This document shows, in pieces, positions 1 to 8,732 of a stretch of 64,000 nucleotides of DNA. Source of the DNA: Paeniglutamicibacter kerguelensis (GTDB lineage: Bacteria > Actinomycetota > Actinomycetes > Actinomycetales > Micrococcaceae); NCBI RefSeq assembly GCF_017876535.1, contig NZ_JAGIOF010000001.1, positions 806,001 to 870,000 of the forward strand, written 5' to 3'. The position numbers and the translations under genes are program-made. Below the pieces are notes generated by a model that was given only the letters and a program-made list of their open reading frames with translations, was not told where the DNA came from and made no database searches. Every line of letters starts with the position of its first letter. Positions within the stretch are counted from its first letter, which is position 1.

Positions 1-557
1 ACAAGCCGTCGCAGGCCGGCGTCAAGGCCCACTTCGAGGCCGTCGCCTCCGCCACCGACCTGCCCGTCATGCTCTATGACATCCCCGGCCGCGCGGGCAT
101 CCCGATCGAACCCGAAACCATCATCGAGCTGTCCAAGCACCAGAACATCGTGGCGCTGAAGGACGCGAAGGCCGACTACCAGTCGACCACCACGGTGCTG
201 GGCGCCACCGACCTCGACGTCTACTCGGGCGACGACGGACTGACCCTGCCACTGATGGCAGCCGGCGCCGTGGGCGTCGTCTCGGTGACCGCGCACATCG
301 CCGCGGCCCAGTACCGCATCCTGGTCGACGCCATGCTCGCGGGCGACCTGGCCACGGCCCGCGCCACCCACTTTGCCCTGGACCCGATCCAGCGCGCCGT
401 GATGAGCCACATCCAGGGCGCCGTCTCGGCAAAACACATTCTTCACTGGCAGGGTGTCCTGCCGAACACCGTTGTCCGGCTGCCACTTGTGGCTCCGTCG
501 GAAGCGGAACTCGATTCCATCCGCACCGATTTGCGCGAGGGCGGATGGGAGCTCTAG
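1..557 (+). CDS. dapA: 4-hydroxy-tetrahydrodipicolinate synthase, C-terminal part (5' end outside window)
   Basis: The reading frame is open from the left edge (codons start at base 3), so the N-terminus is missing. DapA condenses pyruvate with aspartate semialdehyde, the first committed step to diaminopimelate and lysine. The visible part has the family segment YDIPGRAGIPI and ALKDAK, whose lysine is the Schiff-base residue in this family, then YSGDDGLTLPLMAAGAVGVV, the typical product-side loop. It ends in TAG 15 nt before RNase J. In actinobacteria dapA is commonly followed by this RNase J gene, so co-transcription is likely. dapF of the same pathway lies 11.5 kb downstream. Only about 184 of an expected ~300 residues are visible. 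Confidence 0.95.
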   Translation, partial: KPSQAGVKAHFEAVASATDLPVMLYDIPGRAGIPIEPETIIELSKHQNIVALKDAKADYQSTTTVLGATDLDVYSGDDGLTLPLMAAGAVGVVSVTAHIAAAQYRILVDAMLAGDLATARATHFALDPIQRAVMSHIQGAVSAKHILHWQGVLPNTVVRLPLVAPSEAELDSIRTDLREGGWEL

Positions 558-572
558 AAAGGTAAGCAATTC

Positions 573-2279
573 ATGACCGAATCTTCCGTTGGGGTCACCG
601 AACCGGTGCTCCACTCCTTGCCGCCCAAGCTCCAACAGGGCACCTTGCGCATCGTGCCGCTCGGTGGCCTGGGTGAGATCGGGCGGAACATGGCCGTCTT
701 CGAAATCGACGGCAAGCTGCTGATCGTCGACTGTGGACTGCTCTTCCCCGAGGAGCACCAGCCGGGCGTCGATGTCATCCTGCCCGATTTCAGCTACATC
801 AAGGACCGCCTCGATGACGTCGTCGGGCTCGTGCTCACGCACGGCCACGAGGACCACATCGGTGCCGTTCCGTACCTGTTGCGCCTGCGCGGGGACATCC
901 CGCTGATCGGCTCGCGGCTGACCCTCGCGCTGATCTCGGCCAAGCTGGAGGAGCACCGCATCAAGCCGGTGCTGCGCCAGGTTGTCGAGGGCGACGTGGA
1001 GACCTTCGGCCCGTTCGAGACCGAATTCGTTGCCGTCAACCACTCGATCCCGGACGCACTTGCCGTGTTCATCCGCACGGATGCCGGCAACGTGCTGCAC
1101 ACCGGCGACTTCAAGATGGACCAGCTGCCGCTTGATGGCCGCATCACCGACCTGCGCCACTTCGCGCGCCTGGCTGACGAGGGCGTCGACTTGTTCATGC
1201 CCGACTCGACCAACGCGGACGTCCCCGGCTTCACCACCGCGGAAAAGGAAATCGGTCCGGTGCTCGAGGGCCTGTTCGGCCGCGCGCGCAAGCGCATCAT
1301 CGTCGCATCGTTCTCCTCACACATGCACCGCGTGCAGCAGGTCATCGACGCCGCACAGGTCCACGGGCGCAAGGTGGCCTTCATCGGCCGCTCGATGGTC
1401 CGCAACATGACCATCGCCGAGAAGCTCGGCTACCTGCACATACCGCCGGGAATCCTGGTGGACATGAAGAACGTGGACAAACTGCCTGACAACAAGGTCG
1501 TGTTGATGTCCACCGGTTCGCAGGGCGAGCCGATGGCCGCGCTCTCCCGCATGGCCACCGGCGACCACCGCATCCAGGTGGGCCCGGGCGACACCGTCAT
1601 CTTGGCCTCCTCGCTGATCCCGGGCAACGAGAACTCGGTGTTCCGCGTGATCAACGGCCTGATGCGCCTGGGCGCCGACGTCATCCACAAGGGCATGGCC
1701 AAGGTGCACGTCTCCGGCCACGCATCTGCCGGCGAGCTGCTGTACTGCTACAACATCCTGCAGCCGCTGAACGTCATGCCGGTGCACGGTGAGACCCGCC
1801 ACCTGATCGCCAACGCGCGCCTTGCGGCGCAGTCCGGTGTCCCGGCCCAGAACGTGCTGCTCACCGAGGACGGCTCCGTCGTCGACCTCAAGGACGGCGT
1901 GGCGAAGCTCGTCGGCCAGGTCGATTGCGGCTTCGTGTATGTGGACGGCTCCAAGGTCGGCACCATCACCGACGAGGACCTCAAGGACCGCGTCACGCTG
2001 GCCGAGGAGGGCTTCATCTCGGTGATCTCCGTGATCAACCGCCAGTCCGGCAAGCTGATTTCCGGCCCCGAGATCCACGCCCGCGGCGTGGCCGAGGACG
2101 ACAACGTCTTTGACGAGATCAAGCCGAAGATCGCCGAAGCCATCGAGGATGCAGTGCGCAACAACCCGACGCACACCACCCACCAGCTGCAGCAGATCGT
2201 CCGCCGCGTCATCGGTTCATGGGTTTCGCGCAAGCTGCGCCGCAAGCCGATGATCGTGCCCGTGGTCCTGGAGGCCTAG
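573..2279 (+). CDS. rnj: Ribonuclease J
   Basis: 568 residues, normal for RNase J, a beta-CASP metallo-beta-lactamase nuclease with 5'-3' exo- and endonuclease activity in RNA decay and rRNA maturation. The zinc-binding HGHEDHIGAVPYLL lies near residues 89-102, a further metal histidine in VLHTGDFKMD, and the beta-CASP motifs FSSHMHRVQQ and FIGRSM follow. PVHGETRHL is the C-terminal metal-site motif, and a C-terminal domain ending in KLRRKP follows. The ATG is preceded by GAAAGGTAAG at suitable spacing. It sits 15 nt after dapA and is followed by a strong terminator, so it is probably the last gene of the dapA unit. Confidence 0.96.
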   Translation: MTESSVGVTEPVLHSLPPKLQQGTLRIVPLGGLGEIGRNMAVFEIDGKLLIVDCGLLFPEEHQPGVDVILPDFSYIKDRLDDVVGLVLTHGHEDHIGAVPYLLRLRGDIPLIGSRLTLALISAKLEEHRIKPVLRQVVEGDVETFGPFETEFVAVNHSIPDALAVFIRTDAGNVLHTGDFKMDQLPLDGRITDLRHFARLADEGVDLFMPDSTNADVPGFTTAEKEIGPVLEGLFGRARKRIIVASFSSHMHRVQQVIDAAQVHGRKVAFIGRSMVRNMTIAEKLGYLHIPPGILVDMKNVDKLPDNKVVLMSTGSQGEPMAALSRMATGDHRIQVGPGDTVILASSLIPGNENSVFRVINGLMRLGADVIHKGMAKVHVSGHASAGELLYCYNILQPLNVMPVHGETRHLIANARLAAQSGVPAQNVLLTEDGSVVDLKDGVAKLVGQVDCGFVYVDGSKVGTITDEDLKDRVTLAEEGFISVISVINRQSGKLISGPEIHARGVAEDDNVFDEIKPKIAEAIEDAVRNNPTHTTHQLQQIVRRVIGSWVSRKLRRKPMIVPVVLEA

Positions 2280-2320
2280 GAGACGAACGCGGGGTAGTTC
2301 AATACCTCACATTGGCTCTC

Positions 2321-2367
2321 AAAAGCCCCCGGAACCCGCGCCGAACGCGCGGGTTCCGGGGGCTTTT
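2321..2367 (+). terminator. Rho-independent terminator after rnj
   Basis: A 20-bp GC-rich inverted repeat, starting AAAAGCCCCCGG and ending CCGGGGGCTTTT, with a short CCGAACG-type loop. It separates rnj from ftsK. Confidence 0.85.
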
Positions 2368-2404
2368 GTGCGTGTAAATCCGGGCCGCCCCGCCCGATCC
2401 ACGG

Positions 2405-2410
2405 TAGCCT
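2405..2410 (+). promoter_or_regulatory. -10 box (TAGCCT) for a leaderless ftsK transcript
   Basis: TAGCCT fits the actinobacterial TANNNT -10 and ends 7 nt before the ftsK ATG. Transcription would therefore start at or next to the start codon. No Shine-Dalgarno sequence is visible. Confidence 0.5.
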
Positions 2411-2417
2411 TGCAATC

Positions 2418-5324
2418 ATGGCCACCCGCACTCCCTCCGGCAACTCGAAGGCCCCTGCCCGCTCCTCGAGCGGCACCGGGTCACGATCCAAGAGCACCAA
2501 GACAGCAAAGAGCGCACCCGCTTCGCCCGTGCACGATTTCCCGCTGCCCGTGCGCATGATCCGTTCGGCCTGGATGGGCATCGCCCGGGTGGTGGCAGGC
2601 GCGTTCCGCAAGATCGGCCGCGACGTGCACCCTCCCTACGAGGTGCGCCGCGACGGCACCGGGCTGTTCCTTGTCATCCTGGCCATGGTCATTGCCTCGG
2701 TCGAATGGTGGGGGCTGCGCGGGGTGGGCTGGTACGGCACGTTCGTGCACTCGGTGGCCGGGGGTACCTTCGGCTTCATGGCGGCCTTCATGCCGCCGAT
2801 CCTGCTGGTCGGCGCCGTCAGGCTCTTCCGCTGGCCGGAGGAACACCGCGCCAACAACCGGGTGGGCATCGGCCTGGCGCTGCTCACCGTGGCCGGGGCC
2901 GGCATCGCCCACGTGGTCGGCGGCATCCCGGCGCTGAACGCCCCCTTCGACGAACTCTGGGCCGCCGGCGGCGTGCTCGGGGCCCTGGCCACGGTCCCGC
3001 TGGCCGGGCTCATCAAGGCCCCCGGCACCATGGTGGCCATGATAGCGCTCGCGCTGTTGAGCCTGATGATCCTCACCGCCACCCCGCTCAAGCAGGTCCC
3101 CGCCCGCATCCGCGAGGGCTACGACAAGCTCATGGGCCAGGCCCCGGACGAGGCCCCGGCCCCCACCCGCCGCGGCGTGAAGCTCGACGCCGAGGAACAC
3201 GACCAGTCCTACCTCTACGACGAACTGCCGGCGCCCAAGAAACCGCGGAAGAAGACGCGGCTCTTCGGCAAGGACCGCGACGCGGACGCGCTGGATTCAA
3301 CGGAGGACCTCGCCGGGTACACCGGGGACGTCGCCTACGACAAGGCCGTCATCACCGACGACCACGGCCTGCCGCTGGCCCAGGACCCGTCGGTGGACCT
3401 CTACGACGAATCGGTCGAGCCCGAGTACCCGGAACCGTCCATCCGCCCCGGCGTGCGCCGGCCCACCAAGGCCGAACGCGACATGGCCGCCATCATGGAA
3501 CAGGTCGGCCTGGGCCAGGAGCCCGAGGCAGACACCCAGGCGATGAGCGCGATCGACCTGACGAATTTCGATGCCGACGACGTGGCAACCACCGCCGTGC
3601 CGCTGGTGCCCTCGCGCCCGCCCGCGGCCCCGCTGCCGCCGATCCCGGCGCGCACCGAACAGCTCCAGCTCTCCGGGGACGTCACCTACACGCTGCCCTC
3701 CTCCGACTTCCTGCCGGCGGGCCCGCCGTCCAAGGAACGCTCGGAGGCCAACGACGCGGTGGTCGCCGCGCTCACCGACACCCTCACCCAGTTCAAGGTC
3801 GACGCCAAGGTCACCGGGTTCTCCCGCGGCCCTACGGTCACCCGCTACGAGATCGAACTCGCCCCGGGCACCAAGGTTGAGCGCGTCACCGCGCTGTCCA
3901 AGAACATCTCCTACGCAGTGGCCTCCTCCGACGTGCGCATCCTGTCCCCGATCCCGGGCAAGTCCGCGATCGGCATCGAGATCCCCAACGCGGACAAGGA
4001 AATCGTGGTGCTGGGAGACGTGCTGCGCAGCCACAACGCCCGCAAGACCGACCACCCGATGGTCATGGGCGTGGGCAAGGACGTGGAGGGCGGCTTCGTG
4101 GTCGCCAACCTTGCCAAGATGCCGCACCTGCTGGTGGCCGGTGCCACCGGCGCGGGCAAGTCCTCGTTCGTGAACTCGATGATCACCTCGATCCTGATGC
4201 GCGCCACCCCCGACGAGGTCCGCATGGTCATGGTCGACCCCAAGCGCGTGGAACTCACCGCCTACGAGGGCGTGCCGCACCTGATCACCCCGATCATCAC
4301 CAACCCCAAGAAGGCCGCCGAGGCGCTGCAGTGGGTGGTCAAGGAGATGGACACCCGCTACGACGACCTCGCCAACTTCGGCTTCAAGCACGTGGACGAC
4401 TTCAACAAGGCGGTGAAAAACGGCAAGGTCGTGGTGCCCGAGGGTTCCAAGCGCATCCTGAAGCCCTACCCGTACCTGCTGGTCATCGTCGACGAGCTCG
4501 CCGACCTGATGATGGTCGCCCCGCGCGACGTCGAGGACTCGATCGTGCGCATCACCCAGCTGGCGCGTGCCGCCGGCATCCACCTGGTGCTCGCCACCCA
4601 GCGCCCGTCCGTCGACGTGGTCACCGGCCTGATCAAGGCCAACGTGCCTTCCCGCATGGCGTTCGCGACCTCCTCGGTCACCGACTCCCGCGTGGTGCTC
4701 GACCAGCCCGGCGCGGAAAAGCTGCTGGGCCAGGGCGACGCGCTCTTCCTGCCCATGGGCACCTCCAAGCCCATGCGCGTGCAGGGTGCCTGGGTCACCG
4801 AGTCGGAGATCCACTCGGTCGTCGAGCACGTCAAGGGCCAGCTGAAGGCCGAGTACCGCAGCGACGTCGCCGCCGAGGCGCCCAAGAAGCAGATCGACGA
4901 CGACATCGGAGACGACCTGGAGCTGCTGCTGCAGGCCACCGAACTGGTTGTCACCACACAGTTCGGATCCACCTCGATGCTGCAGCGCAAGCTGCGCGTC
5001 GGCTTCGCGAAGGCCGGCCGCCTCATGGACCTGCTCGAATCCCGCGGCGTCGTCGGCCCGTCCGAGGGCTCCAAGGCCCGCGACGTGCTGGTCAAGCCCG
5101 ACGACCTGCCCGCGGTGCTTGCCGCGATGCGCGGGGACGACAGCCCGGTTGACGACGTCGTCCCGACCGCCCAGGAAGCTGCGCTGGCGGAGAATGCCAA
5201 CGCCAACCACTACGGAACGGACCTGGTGGCGGAGGACCTCGACGGGTACGTCCAGGCAGTCGACTACCACGACGGCGCGGACGACGATGGCTCTGAAGAC
5301 GCCTGGAACCTCACCGGAAGGTAA
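2418..5324 (+). CDS. ftsK: DNA translocase FtsK/SpoIIIE
   Basis: 968 residues. FtsK is a septum-located hexameric ATPase that pumps chromosome ends into daughter cells and aids dimer resolution. Layout: a basic Ser/Lys-rich N-terminus; about four membrane helices (residues ~75-215, e.g. GLFLVILAMVIASVEWWG and MVAMIALALLSLMIL); a long acidic/proline linker (~240-430); the alpha domain; then the RecA-like motor with Walker A GATGAGKSS (~residue 577) and Walker B LLVIVDELADLMM. The C-terminal gamma winged helix (KLRVGFAKAGRLMDLLESRG) reads KOPS sequences. The ATG start follows a -10 box by 7 nt. pgsA starts 9 nt after the stop, so the two may share transcripts. Confidence 0.96.
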   Translation: MATRTPSGNSKAPARSSSGTGSRSKSTKTAKSAPASPVHDFPLPVRMIRSAWMGIARVVAGAFRKIGRDVHPPYEVRRDGTGLFLVILAMVIASVEWWGLRGVGWYGTFVHSVAGGTFGFMAAFMPPILLVGAVRLFRWPEEHRANNRVGIGLALLTVAGAGIAHVVGGIPALNAPFDELWAAGGVLGALATVPLAGLIKAPGTMVAMIALALLSLMILTATPLKQVPARIREGYDKLMGQAPDEAPAPTRRGVKLDAEEHDQSYLYDELPAPKKPRKKTRLFGKDRDADALDSTEDLAGYTGDVAYDKAVITDDHGLPLAQDPSVDLYDESVEPEYPEPSIRPGVRRPTKAERDMAAIMEQVGLGQEPEADTQAMSAIDLTNFDADDVATTAVPLVPSRPPAAPLPPIPARTEQLQLSGDVTYTLPSSDFLPAGPPSKERSEANDAVVAALTDTLTQFKVDAKVTGFSRGPTVTRYEIELAPGTKVERVTALSKNISYAVASSDVRILSPIPGKSAIGIEIPNADKEIVVLGDVLRSHNARKTDHPMVMGVGKDVEGGFVVANLAKMPHLLVAGATGAGKSSFVNSMITSILMRATPDEVRMVMVDPKRVELTAYEGVPHLITPIITNPKKAAEALQWVVKEMDTRYDDLANFGFKHVDDFNKAVKNGKVVVPEGSKRILKPYPYLLVIVDELADLMMVAPRDVEDSIVRITQLARAAGIHLVLATQRPSVDVVTGLIKANVPSRMAFATSSVTDSRVVLDQPGAEKLLGQGDALFLPMGTSKPMRVQGAWVTESEIHSVVEHVKGQLKAEYRSDVAAEAPKKQIDDDIGDDLELLLQATELVVTTQFGSTSMLQRKLRVGFAKAGRLMDLLESRGVVGPSEGSKARDVLVKPDDLPAVLAAMRGDDSPVDDVVPTAQEAALAENANANHYGTDLVAEDLDGYVQAVDYHDGADDDGSEDAWNLTGR

Positions 5325-5327
5325 CCT
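5322..5327 (+). promoter_or_regulatory. -10 box (TAACCT) for a possible leaderless pgsA transcript
   Basis: TAACCT lies 6 nt before the pgsA GTG, over the end of ftsK. It has the same geometry as several other starts in this window. Confidence 0.4.
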
Positions 5328-5333
5328 AGAGAC

Positions 5334-5948
5334 GTGAGTGATTCCCCGGAAATCCCAGCCCAGAAGCCCGTTCCGAACCTGAACATCGCCAACGTGCTCA
5401 CCACGTTGCGCATTGTCATGGTCCCGTTTTTCATCTGGGCGTTGCTGGCCGACGATCAGCAGTACGGCTGGCAGCGCTGGGTGGCCTTCGGGCTCTTCGC
5501 GCTGGCCATCTACACCGACAAGCTCGACGGGGACCTGGCGCGCAGCCGCGGGTTGGTCACCAACTTCGGCAAGATCGCCGACCCCATCGCGGACAAGCTG
5601 CTCACGGGCTCGGCCCTGGTGCTGCTCTCCATACTAGGGGAGCTGCCGTGGTGGATCACGGTGGTCATCCTGGTGCGCGAATGGGGCATCACGCTCATGC
5701 GCTTTGTTGTCATCCGCTACGGCGTGATGGCGGCCTCGAAGGGCGGCAAGCTCAAGACGGTGCTGCAGGCCGTGGCAATCCTGCTCTACCTGTTGCCGTG
5801 GACCCACACCGTGGCCTGGCTGGGCGTCGTGGCGGTAGCCGTGATGTGGCTGGCCCTGATCGTCACCCTGGTCACCGGCGTCGACTACCTCGTCAAGGCA
5901 TGGCAGTTGCGCGCGCAGCACCTGGCAAACCCCGGGTCCAAGGCCTAA
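5334..5948 (+). CDS. pgsA: CDP-diacylglycerol-glycerol-3-phosphate 3-phosphatidyltransferase
   Basis: 204 residues, usual length. The enzyme makes phosphatidylglycerol phosphate, the first step to phosphatidylglycerol and cardiolipin, in the cytoplasmic membrane. The CDP-alcohol phosphotransferase signature D-x2-D-G-x2-A-R-x8-G-x3-D-x3-D is complete (TDKLDGDLARSRG then GKIADPIADK, residues ~61-88). Several hydrophobic helices follow, e.g. TVAWLGVVAVAVMWLALIV. GTG start chosen because TAACCT lies 6 nt upstream and the N-terminus NLNIANVLTTLRI is typical. Family members can use other alcohols, but the pgsA-cinA-clgR order is conserved in actinobacteria and supports this call. Confidence 0.9.
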   Translation: MSDSPEIPAQKPVPNLNIANVLTTLRIVMVPFFIWALLADDQQYGWQRWVAFGLFALAIYTDKLDGDLARSRGLVTNFGKIADPIADKLLTGSALVLLSILGELPWWITVVILVREWGITLMRFVVIRYGVMAASKGGKLKTVLQAVAILLYLLPWTHTVAWLGVVAVAVMWLALIVTLVTGVDYLVKAWQLRAQHLANPGSKA

Positions 5949-5969
5949 GCGGAAGCCGGAGCAACGTCC

Positions 5970-6494
5970 ATGGATACACAACCCCAACAGGCAACGGGCA
6001 ACGAGTTGGCCCGCGAAGTCATCGCGGGTGCGCTTGAGGCGGGTTTGACCCTGGCCACGGCCGAGTCCCTGACCGCCGGCCTGATTGCCGCGACGCTGGC
6101 AGAGGTGCCCGGCGCCTCGGCGGTGCTGCAGGGCGGGGTCGTGAGCTACAGCAGCGAGGTCAAGGCGAGCGTGCTGTCGGTCGACCGGGACCTGCTGAAG
6201 TCCGTGGGATCGGTCGACGGCGAGGTGGCCCGCCAGATGGCGGTGGGCGTCAGGGCATGCTGCCTCAGCGACGTCGCGGTTTCGGCCACCGGGGTTGCCG
6301 GCCCGGATTCCCACGACGGAAAGACGGTGGGTACGGTTTTCCTGGGCTTTGCCCATCCCGACGGAAGCGGATATGCCGAGTATCATTTTCAGGGAGATCG
6401 GGCACGGATCAGAGGTGAAGCCACCAGCGCAGCCTTAACACTGCTCATTTCCACGATTCGCTCAGTTGCCACTCAGGTTGATGGGGCAATGTAG
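5970..6494 (+). CDS. pncC: CinA C-terminal domain protein (nicotinamide-nucleotide amidase)
   Basis: 174 residues, a stand-alone CinA_C domain. PncC-type enzymes deamidate nicotinamide mononucleotide to nicotinate mononucleotide in pyridine-nucleotide recycling. Family motifs: TAESLTAGLIAATLAEVPGA near residues 31-50 (the catalytic serine is in AES), GGVVSYSSEVKASVL, and ATGVAGPDSHDGKTVGTVF. The N-terminal molybdopterin-like half of full CinA is absent, as usual next to pgsA in this phylum. Starts 21 nt after pgsA. The link with recA downstream is the classical cinA-recA neighbourhood, but no competence genes are seen here. Confidence 0.88.
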   Translation: MDTQPQQATGNELAREVIAGALEAGLTLATAESLTAGLIAATLAEVPGASAVLQGGVVSYSSEVKASVLSVDRDLLKSVGSVDGEVARQMAVGVRACCLSDVAVSATGVAGPDSHDGKTVGTVFLGFAHPDGSGYAEYHFQGDRARIRGEATSAALTLLISTIRSVATQVDGAM

Positions 6495-6588
6495 CTATCG
6501 ATGCGGTTTGTGACATAGTTGTTGACCCAATCAAGAATGTTGTGGAAAATCGACCCCGGCTCTGGATAGGGTGGGGGTCGTGGGAACA

Positions 6589-6608
6589 AACTACGATTAT
6601 TCGTAGTT
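6589..6608. promoter_or_regulatory. Perfect 8-bp inverted repeat upstream of clgR
   Basis: AACTACGA-TTAT-TCGTAGTT, centred about 90 bp before the clgR start in the 194-bp gap after pncC. It could be an operator (autoregulation is common for ClgR) or a small hairpin. It does not match the GTTCGC-type ClgR box I recall from Streptomyces. Confidence 0.4.
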
Positions 6609-6688
6609 GTACCCCATGACGGGCACATCAAGTGTCCGCACCGATCGCCCCACAAAGGCAATAGGACCGGAGAACAAAGGCAATGCAC

Positions 6689-7102
6689 ATGGTCAAGCAA
6701 CCAGTATCGGTAAACGGTGTGGTCCGTTGGCGTGATGTGGGCCTACAGAGCGAGGTCCGCCGCGAAAAAGAGGAGCGCAAGATGGTAGTCCTACGACACG
6801 AAATCGGTGACGTCCTCCGCGACGTTCGTCAACGTCAGGGCCGTACCCTGCGTGAAGTTTCCCACAGCGCTCGTGTTTCCCTTGGATACCTTTCCGAGGT
6901 CGAACGCGGACAGAAGGAAGCTTCGTCCGAACTGCTCTCCTCGATCTGCAGCGCCTTGGAGGTTCCGCTTTCGCTGATGCTTCGCGAAGTCAGCGACCGC
7001 GTGGCCATCGCCGAAGGCATCACCATCCCGGACACCGTTCCCGTGGATCTCACCAGCGAATTCGCAGGGGACCTCGGCAAGCGCCTTGCACCGAGCCACT
7101 AA
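6689..7102 (+). CDS. clgR: XRE-family regulator, ClgR type
   Basis: 137 residues from the ATG at 6689, chosen because AAAGG lies 8 nt upstream; ATG 6683 and an internal ATG at 6782 are alternatives. One Cro/CI helix-turn-helix occupies residues ~36-95: [20 protein letters not shown] then [17 protein letters not shown], the recognition-helix signature of ClgR, which activates clp protease and other stress genes in actinobacteria. The C-terminal tail ([19 protein letters not shown]) is variable in the family. Position between cinA and recA is conserved. A palindrome at 6589-6608 could be its own operator. A strong terminator follows. Confidence 0.88.
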   Translation: MVKQPVSVNGVVRWRDVGLQSEVRREKEERKMVVLRHEIGDVLRDVRQRQGRTLREVSHSARVSLGYLSEVERGQKEASSELLSSICSALEVPLSLMLREVSDRVAIAEGITIPDTVPVDLTSEFAGDLGKRLAPSH

Positions 7103-7149
7103 CCAACGTTTTTAGACCTCGGGTGGATGTGTGCCCCAGGGGATGACAT

Positions 7150-7200
7150 TTGGCCTCCGGGTCCCGGCTTTCGAGCGGGGACCCGGAGGCCAAGTCTTTT
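7150..7200 (+). terminator. Rho-independent terminator after clgR
   Basis: 16-bp perfect stem (TTGGCCTCCGGGTCCC and complement) with a 12-nt loop, followed by TCTTTT. Confidence 0.85.
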
Positions 7201-7259
7201 AATCCCGGCCGCAATCCGGCGCACAGCGGGCGCGGGGCAGCACATGGCACAATTGCCCA

Positions 7260-7484
7260 GTGCGATTGAGTGATTTCTGGCGTCTGATGGATGACGAATT
7301 TGGTGCGGGCTATTCCCGCACGCTGGCTTCCAGCCTAGTGCTGGCCGAGGTTGGCGGGGTAACGGCCGTGGACGCGCTGAACCGCGGCACCCCGCCCAGG
7401 GCGGTGTGGCTGGCCATCTGCAACATACAGGATGTGCCGCCTGAGCGGCGCCTCGGCAAGGACCTTCCGCCCAAGGAGCAGTAG
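7260..7484 (+). CDS. DUF3046 family protein
   Basis: 74 residues, GTG start. Recognised by the N-terminus MRLSDFWRLMDDEFGAGYS and by its place just upstream of recA, which is conserved across actinobacteria. Other conserved-looking pieces are SLVLAEVGGVTAVDALNRG and PRAVWLAICNIQDVPPERR. No function is established that I know of. It is soluble, with no signal peptide and no cysteine pair beyond one Cys. The SOS box lies after its stop, so it is probably not part of the recA SOS unit. Confidence 0.85.
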   Translation: MRLSDFWRLMDDEFGAGYSRTLASSLVLAEVGGVTAVDALNRGTPPRAVWLAICNIQDVPPERRLGKDLPPKEQ

Positions 7485-7511
7485 ATGTTCGGGGACACCC
7501 GCTCTCAATGT

Positions 7512-7527
7512 TCGAATATCTGTTCGG
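7512..7527. promoter_or_regulatory. LexA (SOS) box upstream of recA
   Basis: TCGAATATCTGTTCGG matches the mycobacterial/actinobacterial consensus TCGAAC-N4-GTTCGA at 10 of 12 fixed positions. It lies 151 bp before the recA start, leaving a fairly long leader. Confidence 0.75.
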
Positions 7528-7678
7528 AAGAGTGTATTGTTCATGGTGAAAGTTAGTTGGGCTGCCGTCGCCGGTTTTCCACAGCTTGAACACCCGAATA
7601 CCAAAGTGTCGGCCAGTAGTCGTACGCTCGTGGACAGACAAAGAGTATTGGCCAATATGGCCCTAACAACCGAGGTGA

Positions 7679-8728
7679 ATGATGGCCGCAGGTAACAATC
7701 GCGAGAAGGCCCTCGAAGCTGCACTTGCACAGATTGATAAGCAATTCGGCAAGGGATCCGTCATGCGCTTGGGCGACGACACTCGTGCGCCTATTGCCAC
7801 CATTCCCACCGGATCGGTCGCATTGGATATTGCGCTGGGTATCGGCGGGCTTCCCCGTGGACGAGTCGTGGAGATCTACGGCCCTGAATCCTCGGGTAAG
7901 ACCACTGTTGCGCTGCACGCCGTTGCCAGTGCCCAGAAGCTCGGCGGCATTGCCGCATTCATCGACGCCGAACACGCCTTGGACCCCGAGTACGCCAAGA
8001 AGCTTGGTGTGGACACCGATGCCCTTCTGGTGTCCCAGCCGGACACCGGTGAGCAGGCCCTGGAAATCATGGACATGCTCGTGGGCTCCGGCTCCATCGA
8101 CATCATCGTGATCGACTCCGTGGCTGCATTGGTTCCACGCGCCGAAATCGAAGGCGAGATGGGCGACAGCCATGTCGGCTTGCAGGCCCGTTTGATGAGC
8201 CAGGCACTGCGAAAGATCACGGGTCGGCTGAGCCAAACGCGCACCACTGCGATCTTCATCAACCAGCTGCGCGAAAAAATCGGTGTGATGTTCGGTAGCC
8301 CGGAAACCACGACCGGCGGTAAGGCACTGAAGTTCTACGCCTCGGTCCGAATCGACGTTCGCCGCATCGAAACCTTGAAGGAAGGCACCAACCCGGTTGG
8401 TAACCGCACACGTGCCAAGATCGTCAAGAACAAGATGGCTCCGCCCTTCAAGCAAGCCGAATTCGACATCATCTACGGTCTGGGTATTTCCCGAGAGGGA
8501 AGCCTCATCGATATCGGTGTGGAGCAGGGCTTCGTCAAGAAGTCGGGCGCATGGTTCACCTACGACGGCGACCAGCTCGGCCAGGGCAAGGAAAACGCGC
8601 GGAAGTTCCTGCGTGACAATCCCGACCTAGCCAACGAACTTGAACGTCAGATCCTCGAAAAGCTGGGGATTGGCCAGGTCGCCAGCGACGACGGGGAAGA
8701 TACGTTGCGCATCGTCAAGGATTCCTAG
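7679..8728 (+). CDS. recA: Recombinase A
   Basis: 349 residues, full length and intein-free. RecA forms ATP-dependent filaments on single-stranded DNA for strand exchange and stimulates LexA self-cleavage. Walker [10 protein letters not shown] lies near residue 66, Walker [21 protein letters not shown] near 140, and loop L2 [19 protein letters not shown] near 200. Start ATGATG follows GAGGTG. A LexA box lies at 7512-7527. recX begins 4 nt after the stop, a conserved pair. Codon usage is slightly less GC-rich than its neighbours, as expected for a highly expressed gene. Confidence 0.98.
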   Translation: MMAAGNNREKALEAALAQIDKQFGKGSVMRLGDDTRAPIATIPTGSVALDIALGIGGLPRGRVVEIYGPESSGKTTVALHAVASAQKLGGIAAFIDAEHALDPEYAKKLGVDTDALLVSQPDTGEQALEIMDMLVGSGSIDIIVIDSVAALVPRAEIEGEMGDSHVGLQARLMSQALRKITGRLSQTRTTAIFINQLREKIGVMFGSPETTTGGKALKFYASVRIDVRRIETLKEGTNPVGNRTRAKIVKNKMAPPFKQAEFDIIYGLGISREGSLIDIGVEQGFVKKSGAWFTYDGDQLGQGKENARKFLRDNPDLANELERQILEKLGIGQVASDDGEDTLRIVKDS

Positions 8729-8732
8729 TTTC

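Noticed and set aside
3297..5270. 657-residue minus-strand frame opposite ftsK
   Set aside because: His/Gly/Val-rich shadow with no recognisable domain, fully inside ftsK.
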